From a virus, in IMG/VR virus record IMGVR_UViG_3300036717_000098, positions 1 to 30,182 of that record: a DNA stretch of 30,182 nt. One strand, 5' to 3'. Both the position numbers and the translations under genes were made by a program. The notes under the pieces are model-generated. The model was not told the DNA's origin. It saw nothing but the letters and a program-made list of their open reading frames with translations, and did not search any database. Numbering within the stretch: position 1 is the first letter of the stretch; the number at the start of each line of letters is the position of its first letter. Positions 22,001 to 29,370 of this stretch are shown one piece after another.

Positions 22001-22208
22001 CCAACCAATCACAGGTCTTACTCCTACGGTTCAAATCTCAATTGATGGTGGAGCTTTCGCAAACAGTACGAACGCGGCCAGTGAAGTGGGAAGCGGGCTT
22101 TATAAGATAAGCTTCGTACAGGCTGAAATGAACGGCACGACCATCAACCTAAAATTTTCCGCAACAGGCGCCGATACAATATTCGCGGAGATTATTACAC
22201 AACCATGA
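19092..22208 (+). CDS. Large beta-helix protein with tail-fibre-like repeats
   Basis: This is the longest gene of the window (1038 aa). Residues ~190-390 are rich in short Asn/Gly/Ile turns (NCEISALHGIGFAMGG, VVANSIIEGCTTAAIALG), typical of right-handed parallel beta-helix repeats. Residues ~525-680 hold four DPGxxNV modules (at 20664, 20757, 20922 and 21093) alternating with TGTY motifs. Residues ~805-896 hold a 46-residue tandem repeat starting NPLLTTDTRLN. The C-terminal domain has Ig-like strands. It is probably a trimeric surface or fibre protein binding glycans or decorating the head; the position within the head genes is odd for a tail spike. No signal peptide or catalytic motif is recognised. 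Confidence 0.7.
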   Translation: MAIASTCVWEARGDATAGMLNGGGFVSGGGGTDYSQQTTAQYTFTDLSSSTGTSTTPAVLSVSHSFVAADVGNIIHITAGTSWTAGWYQIVSVATGAATLDRACGSVATLTSGTYYVGGALSFGSTQDSNFCATTGVVGGNIVWVRNTTTPLTLGIAVSTRVATTALPIKFIGYNATRGDNPSTVATMPAWNQGAFGWTLGQNTNFSYINFTGTPSNIFTCNAANNIFNTCKIVNTNVNTGVTGISSTAGGIVALNCEISALHGIGFAMGGTIPGCQVNGCYIHNCQTGISIVTTGAGNVVANSIIEGCTTAAIALGSGALLNTIMNNTFYGAEVPNGAGIATTNGNEYNFLFNNIFYGLTTALTENTTASTMVANYNNYFNNTTNYTGISAGANDKALQPGFVGVTNLTGTTATTLTGNIISDSSQNFSNVVNNQDTILIKSGTGVVTGYYLITSHTTTTVTVTPAITANATADKAYELTLGHNFNVAIAMQGLAFPQTLPGGFTTSYGDLGGSQRNPTADYTDPGVANVQIGTTYLYATVLETGTYTGANRWSDPGVANVISPTTYNANAVGKTGTYVGPTTSTVEVGTTYGASSGLTGTYNGSNLWSDPGVANVLSTVSYQVNSATANETGTYVSPATSIVETGSTYGPSSGLTGIYTGANRWSDPGAMNVRSGTVYQANSLTNNEIGSYLPVALPQVLNCGLGLDSSYNLNGAFWATSNSAIITSGLGTASYAILKPDGTSAGVSQSSISAAGSGLFFITPVSVTSLIGTSNYLIEITIVVNSVSYTQYFEFPIQTAVPTNPLLTTDTRLNDLDAAISSRLATSGYTAPANSSIATILTDVAAIPTNPLLTTDTRLNNLDAAVSSRLATSGYTAPANASIATILTDVAAIPTTPLLAANYTAPNNASIAAIKLQTDQLGFTGGNVNANAQVVSDKTGYDLASGQFFVKKNVAFANFGFPMYDSTLHQPITGLTPTVQISIDGGAFANSTNAASEVGSGLYKISFVQAEMNGTTINLKFSATGADTIFAEIITQP
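20664..21107 (+). repeat. Four DPGxANV modules in the beta-helix gene
   Basis: The codons for DPGVANV recur at 20664, 20757, 20922 and, as DPGAMNV, at 21093. Each is followed about 20-30 residues later by a TGTY or similar motif. A fifth copy, DPGIANV, lies in the next gene (22259). Confidence 0.7.
21504..21779 (+). repeat. 138-nt tandem repeat (46 aa)
   Basis: Two copies (21504-21641 and 21642-21779) encode NPLLTTDTRLN[D/N]LDAA and the following residues to VAAIPT, with only a few amino-acid changes but many silent base changes. A partial third unit (TPLLAANYTAPNNASIA) follows. This looks like an old duplication in a fibre-type shaft. Confidence 0.85.
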
Positions 22209-22429
22209 TTATTTTTTGGCGTCCTAATTCAGGTGGCGGAGGTGGCGGGGTTTCAACAGACCCCGGCATCGCTAACGTTCTCGTCGGCGTCGCTTACGAA
22301 ATCAATAGTGTTCCGCTCGTTGGAACCCTTGAGCAATATGAAGTGACCAACGTTTTTCAACAAGCAACACTTATTGGGCAAAGCTTACAAGCAATTCTAA
22401 AAGGGGAACTAGATGAGCCAACTGAATAG
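22205..22429 (+). CDS. Small protein sharing the DPGxANV module
   Basis: The 74-residue product starts MIIFWRPNSGGGGGGVSTDP and carries DPGIANVLVGVAYEINSVPL followed by a helical C-terminus ending LDEPTE. The DPGxANV module is the same as in the preceding beta-helix protein, which suggests that it derives from a fragment of that gene or binds alongside it. The ATG overlaps the upstream TGA and the end overlaps the next gene by 17 nt. Confidence 0.65.
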   Translation: MIIFWRPNSGGGGGGVSTDPGIANVLVGVAYEINSVPLVGTLEQYEVTNVFQQATLIGQSLQAILKGELDEPTE

Positions 22430-22754
22430 TATCGTCTTCACACAAAACGACACAGCCGTGTTAACACTCTTCGCAACTGACGGATCAGGCAATCCGATCA
22501 ATCTTACGGCTGCGACTTTCTCAAGTCAGATTCTAGGCCCTGGCGGAGTGCCGCAAGTTTTCGGGAACAGCCAACACGCAATCGTAAGCGCTGCCAATGG
22601 TGAATATACTCTGTCGCTCACTCAAGCAAACACGGCTGCGTGTGGGCTTGGAGCGAATAAAAGTATTTTAACCACCATTACAGTCGGTAGTGCGATCGTA
22701 ACTTATCAAGGCATGGGTATTTTAACTGTGCTCGCAGCGGTTCCACTTCAGTAA
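22413..22754 (+). CDS. BppU/Ig-like structural domain protein
   Basis: The 113-residue protein starts MSQLNSIVFTQNDTAVLTLF and continues with NPINLTAATFSSQI, followed by strands up to VTYQGMGILTVLAA. The alternating-strand layout with the early FTQNDTAVL motif resembles BppU N-terminal or Ig-like domains of phage structural proteins. AAGGGG precedes the ATG. It probably belongs to the beta-helix/fibre group. Confidence 0.6.
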   Translation: MSQLNSIVFTQNDTAVLTLFATDGSGNPINLTAATFSSQILGPGGVPQVFGNSQHAIVSAANGEYTLSLTQANTAACGLGANKSILTTITVGSAIVTYQGMGILTVLAAVPLQ

Positions 22755-23756
22755 ATGGAAATCAAATACTTAAAGCCTATAAAGGAATCGACTGAGGACT
22801 ACGACAAGGTCGAGAGAAAGATCAAAGAGCTTTTCCGTAAAGAGATTTATTTTCCTATCATGCGTGTGCTCGGTCTCGGGCAAAAGACTTTGATGAATGC
22901 GAAGTACGATTTACTCGAGGCAATTAAATATGGACGAATTCAATTTTATCGTGGAGTCTTTAAGGGACGGTTCAACGCTGATATCTCGAAAGAGTTAAAG
23001 GCGTTGGGTGCGCAGTGGGATAATCGCACAGGGACGTGGAAGTTATCTCAGACGTCACTAACTCAAGAAATCAAAGCAGCCATTCAAGCGAGTGAATCTC
23101 GCTTTCAGCATAAGATCGACCTTATCGATAAAAAGCTCACGCAATTTTTGCCGGAAGAAATTGCCGACCGGCTCAAAGTCGATCACATTTTCGACTCAAC
23201 ACTTTGGAAAGTTCAGCGTGAATTTGATAAAACGATTCGGGGCATCACAGTGGCGCCACAACTCACGAAAGAGCAAAGAGCGCGCATTGCCAAAGAGTGG
23301 CAAAACAATCTGAAACTCTACATCAAGGAATGGACTCAAAAAGAAATTGTTGAACTCCGAAAGAGCATGCAACAGTCTGTATTCGCGGGAAATCGTTACG
23401 AAACCGCAGTAAAGACCATCGAAAAATCTTACGACGTTTCTACCAACAAGGCTAAGTTTCTTGCTCGACAAGAGACTGGGTTGTTGATGGCGAAGTTTAA
23501 AGAGACCAGATACCAAGACGCGGGGGTCACTAAATATAAATGGACGTGTGTCGCAGGTACCCCGGCCCATCCGGTAAGACCAGCCCACAAGGCTCTTGAT
23601 GGCAAAGTTTTTAGTTGGGACAATCCTAGAGAACTCGACAAAAATGGACACGTCAATTCGAGCGGAGCACACAAACCAGGTGACAACAAAAACCCTGGTG
23701 AGGACTATAACTGTCGGTGTTACGCAAAACCGATAGTAGAATTTGGAAAAAGATAA
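22755..23756 (+). CDS. Minor head protein (Mu F / SPP1 gp7-like)
   Basis: The N-terminal 200 residues are charged and helical. The C-terminal part has the phage Mu F-like signature: FLARQETGLLMAKFKETRY, KYKWTCVAGTPAHPVRPAHK, a short GKVFSWDNP strand and PGEDYNCRCYAKP at the end. Such proteins associate with portal and capsid during head assembly. The ATG directly follows the previous stop (TAAATG) and ribosome binding is weak, so translation is probably coupled. Confidence 0.88.
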   Translation: MEIKYLKPIKESTEDYDKVERKIKELFRKEIYFPIMRVLGLGQKTLMNAKYDLLEAIKYGRIQFYRGVFKGRFNADISKELKALGAQWDNRTGTWKLSQTSLTQEIKAAIQASESRFQHKIDLIDKKLTQFLPEEIADRLKVDHIFDSTLWKVQREFDKTIRGITVAPQLTKEQRARIAKEWQNNLKLYIKEWTQKEIVELRKSMQQSVFAGNRYETAVKTIEKSYDVSTNKAKFLARQETGLLMAKFKETRYQDAGVTKYKWTCVAGTPAHPVRPAHKALDGKVFSWDNPRELDKNGHVNSSGAHKPGDNKNPGEDYNCRCYAKPIVEFGKR

Positions 23757-23773
23757 TTTTAGGGGGTTTTCTA

Positions 23774-24145
23774 GTGTTTCAACTTTTGTGTTTTCTTGCG
23801 ACTTTTATGATTACGGGTTGCATACCTGCTGATGCCGCCGTCAATACCTCAAACGTTCTCTCATTAAATACATCAACAACGAACGTTACTGCGGGTGCCT
23901 ACATCACCCTTAGCTCTTCTGTTCCGTCTCCCTCGCAGCTCGTTATCGTAAACGGAACCTCTTCAGTTATCAAAATCGCTTACGGAGCATCAGGCTCAGA
24001 GATTGATTTTGTTTCGGTCGCGGCTTCATCAACGGTCGTAGTAGAAAATCTCGCTAAACATATTCCGCCCGGTTCTAGAATCGCTGTCGAGGCCATTAGC
24101 GCTACCGCTTCAAGTGGGTACATTTCAGTGAGTCTTATTCAGTGA
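23774..24145 (+). CDS. Head-module protein with lipobox-like leader
   Basis: I start at GTG 23774 with AGGGGG six bases upstream; a longer frame from 23717 overlaps the minor head gene. The N-terminus MFQLLCFLATFMITGC is hydrophobic and ends in an ITGC lipobox-like site, so the product may be exported and lipidated. The remaining ~105 residues form a beta-rich domain (NTSTTNVTAGAYITLSSSVP to SSGYISVSLIQ). Similar domains occur beside head genes in other phages. Lipoprotein status is inference. Confidence 0.6.
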   Translation: MFQLLCFLATFMITGCIPADAAVNTSNVLSLNTSTTNVTAGAYITLSSSVPSPSQLVIVNGTSSVIKIAYGASGSEIDFVSVAASSTVVVENLAKHIPPGSRIAVEAISATASSGYISVSLIQ

Positions 24146-25284
24146 ATCTTGACGAGGCGATTCGCAATTCTAAAGGCAAAATCTTTTACGGAATGCATTT
24201 CTGTCCGGGTGTAGCTCAATATGACAATGCCGATGGGTCCTTCAAAGTTTTCGTGAACGAAGCCACCATTAGAAAAATGAACCCCTCGTTTGCGGGCCGC
24301 CCAGTCTTCGTAGACCACGTTGAGGAAGTAGACGAGAACATAAACCTACTCCGTAACGAAGCTGATGGCTGGGTGGTTGAGAGTTTCTTTAACCAAGCTG
24401 ACGGCAAGACTTGGGCTAAGTTTATCATGGTGAGCGAACGCGGTTTTCAAGCCATCCGTTTAGGTTACCGTCTTTCAAATGCCTACATTCCGATGCTCGA
24501 CAACACCACTGGTGTTTGGAACGGCGTCACTTATCAAAAAAATGTCATCGACGGCGAGTTCGAACACTTAGCTGTCGTGAAAAGTCCACGCTACGACGAA
24601 TCAGTCATTATGACCCCTGACGAATTCAAAGCGTACAATGAGAACTTAAATGTTGAATTAAAACGACTTGCAAATTCAAATGATAAAAAAGGAGAAAGCA
24701 AAATGAAATTTTTCAAACGAACTAAAGTGGAGAACAGCGCGGTCGATGTATCGACTCTCGTTGAGCTTCCTTTGTCCAAGAAAGAAGTCACTCTTGAGAG
24801 AGTCATCAATGAGTACGACAAAATCTTGAACATGAATGGGTACGCAAACGGCGATCACATGGTGAAAGTCGGCGAGAAAGACGAAATGTCAGTTAACGAT
24901 CTTGTTAAAAAACACATGGACATGTGTAACGAGATGGAAAAACTGAAGTCTGCAAAAGGCGACGAAGGCGGCGAGCCCGGTAAAGGCGAAGACGAAGTCG
25001 GCGATCTTGATGTTGCGAAGAACGCACCAATCGAAGACGAAACGTCTGAGACAAAAATCGATCGTCCTGGTGACAAGTCTTTAGATAATGAAGACGACGA
25101 AGCTATGGAAAACGAAGACGATGAGTCTGAAGAAGACAAAAAGAAAAAAATGAAGAACGAGGCTAAAGCGAAAGCAGCAGCTTTGAAAAACGCTCACCTC
25201 AACGTCCGAGACGAAGAACCCGCAACTATTGATTTGGCTGAAGACCAAGTCGCACGCGGCAAATCTCGTTACGGCTCAAACTAA
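24142..25284 (+). CDS. DUF2213 prohead protease/scaffold
   Basis: Residues ~1-155 match DUF2213, a phage prohead protease domain: FYGMHFCPGVAQYDNADGSF, FAGRPVFVDHVEE with a candidate catalytic His, and DGEFEHLAVVKSPRYDESVI. The C-terminal 190 residues are low-complexity, highly charged and helical, ending ARGKSRYGSN, as in scaffold proteins. The start is GTG overlapping the previous stop. A second, well-placed internal start is listed separately. It should cleave itself and head proteins during maturation. Confidence 0.85.
   Translation: MNLDEAIRNSKGKIFYGMHFCPGVAQYDNADGSFKVFVNEATIRKMNPSFAGRPVFVDHVEEVDENINLLRNEADGWVVESFFNQADGKTWAKFIMVSERGFQAIRLGYRLSNAYIPMLDNTTGVWNGVTYQKNVIDGEFEHLAVVKSPRYDESVIMTPDEFKAYNENLNVELKRLANSNDKKGESKMKFFKRTKVENSAVDVSTLVELPLSKKEVTLERVINEYDKILNMNGYANGDHMVKVGEKDEMSVNDLVKKHMDMCNEMEKLKSAKGDEGGEPGKGEDEVGDLDVAKNAPIEDETSETKIDRPGDKSLDNEDDEAMENEDDESEEDKKKKMKNEAKAKAAALKNAHLNVRDEEPATIDLAEDQVARGKSRYGSN
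24703..25284 (+). CDS. Nested scaffold protein from an internal start
   Basis: Inside the protease gene, AAAAGGAG (ending 24694) stands 8 nt before an in-frame ATG at 24703. Translation from there would give a 193-residue protein starting MKFFKRTKVENSAVDVSTLV without the protease domain, leaving only the scaffold half. Phages such as lambda (C/Nu3) use the same nested arrangement. The strength of the internal site compared with the GTG of the full gene suggests that scaffold is made in excess. Confidence 0.6.
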   Translation: MKFFKRTKVENSAVDVSTLVELPLSKKEVTLERVINEYDKILNMNGYANGDHMVKVGEKDEMSVNDLVKKHMDMCNEMEKLKSAKGDEGGEPGKGEDEVGDLDVAKNAPIEDETSETKIDRPGDKSLDNEDDEAMENEDDESEEDKKKKMKNEAKAKAAALKNAHLNVRDEEPATIDLAEDQVARGKSRYGSN

Positions 25285-25308
25285 ACTTTAAAGGAAAGGA
25301 AATAAATC

Positions 25309-26073
25309 ATGTCAGTTACAGCAGGTTCACTAAGTCAGGTTGCAGTAGCCGCAAATACCGTTAGCCTTTTGGCTTCGGCAGGTAGCGCGGGGGTTGCTCC
25401 TTATTCATACCAATGGTACCGGTCCACCACTTCTGGATTTACTCCAGGCGCGGGCAACAGTATTTCGGGCGCAACAGCTCTTGCACTGAACGATTCCGGT
25501 CTTATCCCAAACACCAAGTACTACTACGAGCAGATCGTTACAGATTCGACCGCGTCAACTGCAAGCTCAAGCCAAATTGCGGTTGTAACAACTGCGGCAA
25601 CTCTGAGCCAAAACCAATTTGCTCAGTCTCCATTCGTTGGCGTTATTGATCTATCAGTTGGATCAACAAACGTTATCGCTGCGCAGATCGATGCAAGTGC
25701 CGGATCACTCCTTTACTACCCAGGTCAGTTTGTAAAGATCGTTGCAAACAACAATGGTGGAGTTCCGAAAGTTATTGGATGTACTACTAAGTCTGACGCT
25801 GCAATTGGAGCGATTCGCTTCAACATTAAGGACATTTCTTACGGCGCGGGTCAAAACTGTGAAATCGCAATGTGGGGTTCGGTTATTTGGCTCTACGCTA
25901 CAGGCGCGATCACTCAGTTTGCAGAGTGCTGTTTAGACATCACTTCAGCAGCCGGTGTTCAAGCATCAGGTAACACAGCTACTTACGTTGGTGTCGCAAT
26001 TGATGGAGCAGCAGCAGCCGCATCATTGATTCGCGTAATGTTGGTCCCTAACCCATCTTACGCAACGGCGTAA
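25309..26073 (+). CDS. Ig-domain head decoration protein
   Basis: Residues ~1-95 form an Ig/Fn3-like domain with APYSYQWYRSTTSGFTPGAG and the later LNDSGLIPNTKYYYEQIVTD. The C-terminal half (from about 100) is beta-rich with PFVGVIDLSVGSTNVIAAQI and ends ASLIRVMLVPNPSYATA, as in trimeric capsid decoration (cement) proteins. It lies directly before the major capsid gene, the usual place for decoration proteins. AAAGGAAAGG precedes the ATG. Confidence 0.75.
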   Translation: MSVTAGSLSQVAVAANTVSLLASAGSAGVAPYSYQWYRSTTSGFTPGAGNSISGATALALNDSGLIPNTKYYYEQIVTDSTASTASSSQIAVVTTAATLSQNQFAQSPFVGVIDLSVGSTNVIAAQIDASAGSLLYYPGQFVKIVANNNGGVPKVIGCTTKSDAAIGAIRFNIKDISYGAGQNCEIAMWGSVIWLYATGAITQFAECCLDITSAAGVQASGNTATYVGVAIDGAAAAASLIRVMLVPNPSYATA

Positions 26074-26098
26074 TTTAGAAAGAAACGGAAGGATATTT

Positions 26099-27172
26099 AT
26101 GAAAAAAGTAAAACAGCCAGTAATCCTAAACAGCGACGGCAAACCAATCTTGCTCAACGAACAAGAGAAGTTCCACGCTGCGTGGACTCAAAAGATCGTA
26201 AACGAGCGCTTCGGAAACTCACTCGGTTACGAAGTACCAATCACCACTTTGACTGCAATTTCTAAGAAAGTTTCGATGATGAAACTTTACGAAATCGCAC
26301 CAGCTGACTACGTACCAATACGCGTAGGTCAAGGAACATGGTCGTCTAACCTGACAACTTACCGTTCTTACGACATCGCTGACGTTTTCGAATCAGGCAT
26401 TATCAACACTGGTGGAAACAATACTCGCGCGAGTGTTGGTGACGCAGGTGTCGATGCGCTGAACATCAAAATCAACAACTGGAATAAAATGTGTGCTTGG
26501 TCGATTTTCGATCTTAAGCAGGCAGCTCAGTCTGGAAACTGGGACCTAGTTACTGCGAAAGAAAAAACTCGCAAAAGAAACTGGGACCTTGGTATTCAGC
26601 GCGTAGCATTCCTTGGTGCTCGTGGACAAAACGCAGCCGGTGGCGCTTGTCTTGGTCTTTTGAACCAAGCTGGTGTTACTTTCAACACCTCGTTGATCAC
26701 CGCTCCGCTGAACGGCCTTACGCCAACTCAGCTTTCGACTTTCCAACAATTGTCGATCGCTGCTTATCGTAAGAATTGTAACTACACTGCATTCCCAACT
26801 CATATGATTGTTCCCGAGTCTGACTACAACGGGTTAGTAGCTCAAGCGAGCCCAACTTATCCAATGAAGTCGATTTTGCAACTTCTTGAAGAGGGTTTCC
26901 AAGTTGTTACCCGCAACAAGAATTTCAAAATCTTGCCGCTCGCTTATGCTGACGTTGCAAACGCAGGTGGAGTTTTGGCTTCAGGTGCGAACACTGCTCA
27001 GTACGCATTCTTGAACTACGACGAAGAGTCGATCCGTATGGATATTCCGCTCGATTACACCAACACGTTGGCGAACTCGATCGATAATTTCATGTTCCAA
27101 AATGCAGGCTACGGCCAGTTCACAGGAGTACTTGCGTACCGCCCTGCTGAATTATTCTACATGGGCTACTAA
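26099..27172 (+). CDS. Major capsid protein (DUF2184-like)
   Basis: The 357-residue protein fits the DUF2184 major-capsid group of the HK97 fold: an N-arm with KKVSMMKLYEIAPADYVPIR, the E-loop-like part with TWSSNLTTYRSYDIADVFES, a conserved LGARGQNAAGGACLGLLNQA segment, and the C-terminal P-domain strand set ending VLAYRPAELFYMGY. GGAAGGATATTT precedes the ATG. It is followed by a strong terminator, consistent with high expression. The decoration protein gene is upstream and the neck genes downstream. Confidence 0.88.
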   Translation: MKKVKQPVILNSDGKPILLNEQEKFHAAWTQKIVNERFGNSLGYEVPITTLTAISKKVSMMKLYEIAPADYVPIRVGQGTWSSNLTTYRSYDIADVFESGIINTGGNNTRASVGDAGVDALNIKINNWNKMCAWSIFDLKQAAQSGNWDLVTAKEKTRKRNWDLGIQRVAFLGARGQNAAGGACLGLLNQAGVTFNTSLITAPLNGLTPTQLSTFQQLSIAAYRKNCNYTAFPTHMIVPESDYNGLVAQASPTYPMKSILQLLEEGFQVVTRNKNFKILPLAYADVANAGGVLASGANTAQYAFLNYDEESIRMDIPLDYTNTLANSIDNFMFQNAGYGQFTGVLAYRPAELFYMGY

Positions 27173-27197
27173 GCTAAAACTTAGGGGCTTAATTATT

Positions 27198-27229
27198 CGC
27201 CCGAGGACCAAAACCCCTCGGGCGTTTTT
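27198..27229 (+). terminator. Rho-independent terminator after the capsid gene
   Basis: CGCCCGAGG pairs perfectly with CCTCGGGCG around a 9-nt loop and is followed by TTTTT. It stands 26 nt after the capsid stop and would reduce transcription of the neck and tail genes relative to capsid. Confidence 0.9.
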
Positions 27230-27243
27230 GCAAGAGGGGACAC

Positions 27244-27678
27244 GTGGCATTTAATAATCCAGCGGTTTCAGATTTCAAAGCGCAGTTCTTTCGGGACTTC
27301 CCTTACGGAACTGACATGAACGTCTCTGTCTTAGATCAAGATATCGCAAACGCATTTCAACAAACAAACGTCTCGATCAACCCCAATTTATGGAGTGATC
27401 AAGGCAGTTACACTCTTGGTTATTTACTTCTCTCAGCTCATTTCATGGTGCTTAGTCTTCGCGCAAGTTCGCAAGGTCTAAACGGCCAATACAATTGGAT
27501 GCAAAACAATAAATCAGTAGCCGGTGTTTCGGAAGGCTTCGAGATTCCACAACGAATCAAAGATAACCCCGATTTCATGGCCTATTACAAAACAAACTAT
27601 GGTGCTCAATACATGAATCTTGTTTTGCCACAGTTGGCAGCACAAATATTCAGCGTTCGAGGGACGACTCGCGCATGA
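27244..27678 (+). CDS. DUF4054-type head-tail adaptor
   Basis: The 144-residue protein starts at GTG (MAFNNPAVSDFKAQFFRDFP) with GAGGGGA upstream. The pattern of N-terminal DFKAQFFRDFPYG, a helix-rich middle (TLGYLLLSAHFMVLSL) and a C-terminal helix matches DUF4054, a phage head-tail connector family. It would bind the portal and form the neck ring. Confidence 0.75.
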   Translation: MAFNNPAVSDFKAQFFRDFPYGTDMNVSVLDQDIANAFQQTNVSINPNLWSDQGSYTLGYLLLSAHFMVLSLRASSQGLNGQYNWMQNNKSVAGVSEGFEIPQRIKDNPDFMAYYKTNYGAQYMNLVLPQLAAQIFSVRGTTRA

Positions 27679-28202
27679 GTGATGAAGCCTTCACCCTCAA
27701 CACTAAGAATCTCGACGGCCTCTTAAAAGCGCTTAAGACGAATATGTCTAAAGCGCGTGTCGGTATTTTAGGTCAAAAGACTGTTCGCGGTCAGGTTGAA
27801 GTCAAAGGCGGAAAATCTGTTAACGCCACCAGTGGTGTAACACCTAAAGGTAAAATTGATGTCACGACGAATGCGGCTGTTGGTGCGCTTCACGAATTCG
27901 GCACTGATAAAATGCCGCAAAGGTCTTTCTTACGTGTTCCGCTCAGTGATCATTTGCAAAAAGAACTCGAAGGCTCGGGAGCTTTTAGTCCGGATGAACT
28001 TAAGAAAGTTGTGAAGGAAGCGTCGATGCTTCCTTGGCTTACGCGAATTTCGATTATCGCTGAAAAGATCGTACAAGGCGCATTCGATAGCGGCGGCTAC
28101 GGCAAATGGCCTGCGTGGAAAAAAGGTTATACAAATAACAGCGGCCAGATTTTAGTTGATACCCAACAACTCCGAAACAGTATCACTTCGGAAGTGAAAT
28201 GA
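27675..28202 (+). CDS. Tail completion / virion morphogenesis protein
   Basis: The 175-residue protein carries VGALHEFGTDKMPQRSFLR, the motif found in HK97 gp10 and Mu gpG-type neck or tail-completion proteins. Near the end is GKWPAWKKGY, followed by GQILVDTQQLRNSITSEV, typical of the same group. It overlaps its neighbours by four bases on both sides. Confidence 0.75.
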   Translation: MSDEAFTLNTKNLDGLLKALKTNMSKARVGILGQKTVRGQVEVKGGKSVNATSGVTPKGKIDVTTNAAVGALHEFGTDKMPQRSFLRVPLSDHLQKELEGSGAFSPDELKKVVKEASMLPWLTRISIIAEKIVQGAFDSGGYGKWPAWKKGYTNNSGQILVDTQQLRNSITSEVK

Positions 28203-28606
28203 TGGGAAACAACTTTACAATCGCAAACGGCGCAAACAAACCGCTCTTCGATAAAGCAGGCGACGCGCCTGACGTAAGTGGCGCACTGCAATCTTACTAT
28301 CAACCGATGGTGTTCGAGCCGGTCGGGAAAGTCATAAACGGTTTTCAAGTTGTTGAGACCGGAAGCCCCATCAATTTTCGGGGCACTGTTCAACCGTTTA
28401 GTGAGCGTGCTTTACTTTTGAAACCGGAAGGCCAACGTGCGTGGTCATGGTTCTTGATTCACGCAGACCCGGTTCTCTCTTTAAATGTCGATGACGTTGT
28501 TCTTTGGAAGGGTATTCAGACCAGGATTATGGCGCGAAAAGATTACGCCCTTTATGGTTACGTTGAATACCACGCAATTCAAGACTGGACGGGGGTCGGC
28601 CCGTGA
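28199..28606 (+). CDS. Probable head-closure/neck protein
   Basis: The 135-residue protein starts MMGNNFTIANGANKPLFDKA and has a beta-rich C-terminal half (RGTVQPFSERALLLKPEGQR, then VLWKGIQTRIMARKDYALYG). The strand layout and position between a gp10-like gene and a tail-terminator-like gene point to the head-closure or stopper group. The family is inferred by position. ATGATG at the start overlaps the previous stop. Confidence 0.6.
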   Translation: MMGNNFTIANGANKPLFDKAGDAPDVSGALQSYYQPMVFEPVGKVINGFQVVETGSPINFRGTVQPFSERALLLKPEGQRAWSWFLIHADPVLSLNVDDVVLWKGIQTRIMARKDYALYGYVEYHAIQDWTGVGP

Positions 28607-29358
28607 GTGCACTTGCCCTCGCTCAAAGCCTTACCGCAATCGGCGTTAACCTCACTTCAAGCTTTGCAGCTTCGGGCGGCACTGCGCCCTATACATATTC
28701 GGTCCGCCCCAATGGTGCTGGTGGAACAATTAATAGTTCAACAGGTCTTTATACTGCGCCGAATGTTGTGCCATCCAACCCGGCGCAGCTTTTTGACACC
28801 ATTCAAGTAACAGATTCAGTGAGCGCAACAGCTAACGCTAAAATCTTGATCGGTGATCCGCTTTTGCTTTTTTGCGACATCATACAAAACCAATTGGGCC
28901 TTACAAGTGACCGCGTTTATATTTGGGACCAAAAGATTATGCAGCCGACTAGTAGCGGGCTTTACGTGGCCGTTTCGGTTTTGTCTTGTAAGGTCTTTGG
29001 AAATACCAACTCACACGTATCAGTTTCGGGCGGCATAAATTCAGGCCAGTCAGTCAACGTGCTCGCGCAACTACAAGTCGATATCATCAGCCGTGATAGC
29101 TCCGCAAGAACTCGTAAAGAAGAGGTCGTCATGGCCTTAGCGAGTGATTACGCGGAAACACAACAAGAGGCTAACAGCTTTTTTATTGGGAAGCTTCCAC
29201 CAGGGGCTTCGTTTACGAATCTGTCAGTGCCCGACGGAGCTGCGATTCCTTACCGATTCGCAATTGGAGTGGCGTTACAATATTTTGCAACCAAGACACA
29301 AGCGGTAAACTACATGAACACGTTTGCGCCTGTATCGATAAATTATTCACAAAGTTAA
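28603..29358 (+). CDS. Ig-domain plus tail-terminator-like neck protein
   Basis: Residues ~1-85 are an Ig-like domain (SFAASGGTAPYTYSVRPNGA). Residues ~86-251 form an alpha/beta domain with LLLFCDIIQNQLGLTSDRVY and a strand-helix set around VSVLSCKVFGN and VLAQLQVDIISRDSSARTRK, like phage tail terminator or tail-completion proteins. A GTG start at 28603 overlaps the previous stop. Position just before the sheath gene supports a neck/tail-end role. The Ig domain is an added surface domain. Confidence 0.65.
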   Translation: MSALALAQSLTAIGVNLTSSFAASGGTAPYTYSVRPNGAGGTINSSTGLYTAPNVVPSNPAQLFDTIQVTDSVSATANAKILIGDPLLLFCDIIQNQLGLTSDRVYIWDQKIMQPTSSGLYVAVSVLSCKVFGNTNSHVSVSGGINSGQSVNVLAQLQVDIISRDSSARTRKEEVVMALASDYAETQQEANSFFIGKLPPGASFTNLSVPDGAAIPYRFAIGVALQYFATKTQAVNYMNTFAPVSINYSQS

Positions 29359-29370
29359 AAAGGAGAAACT

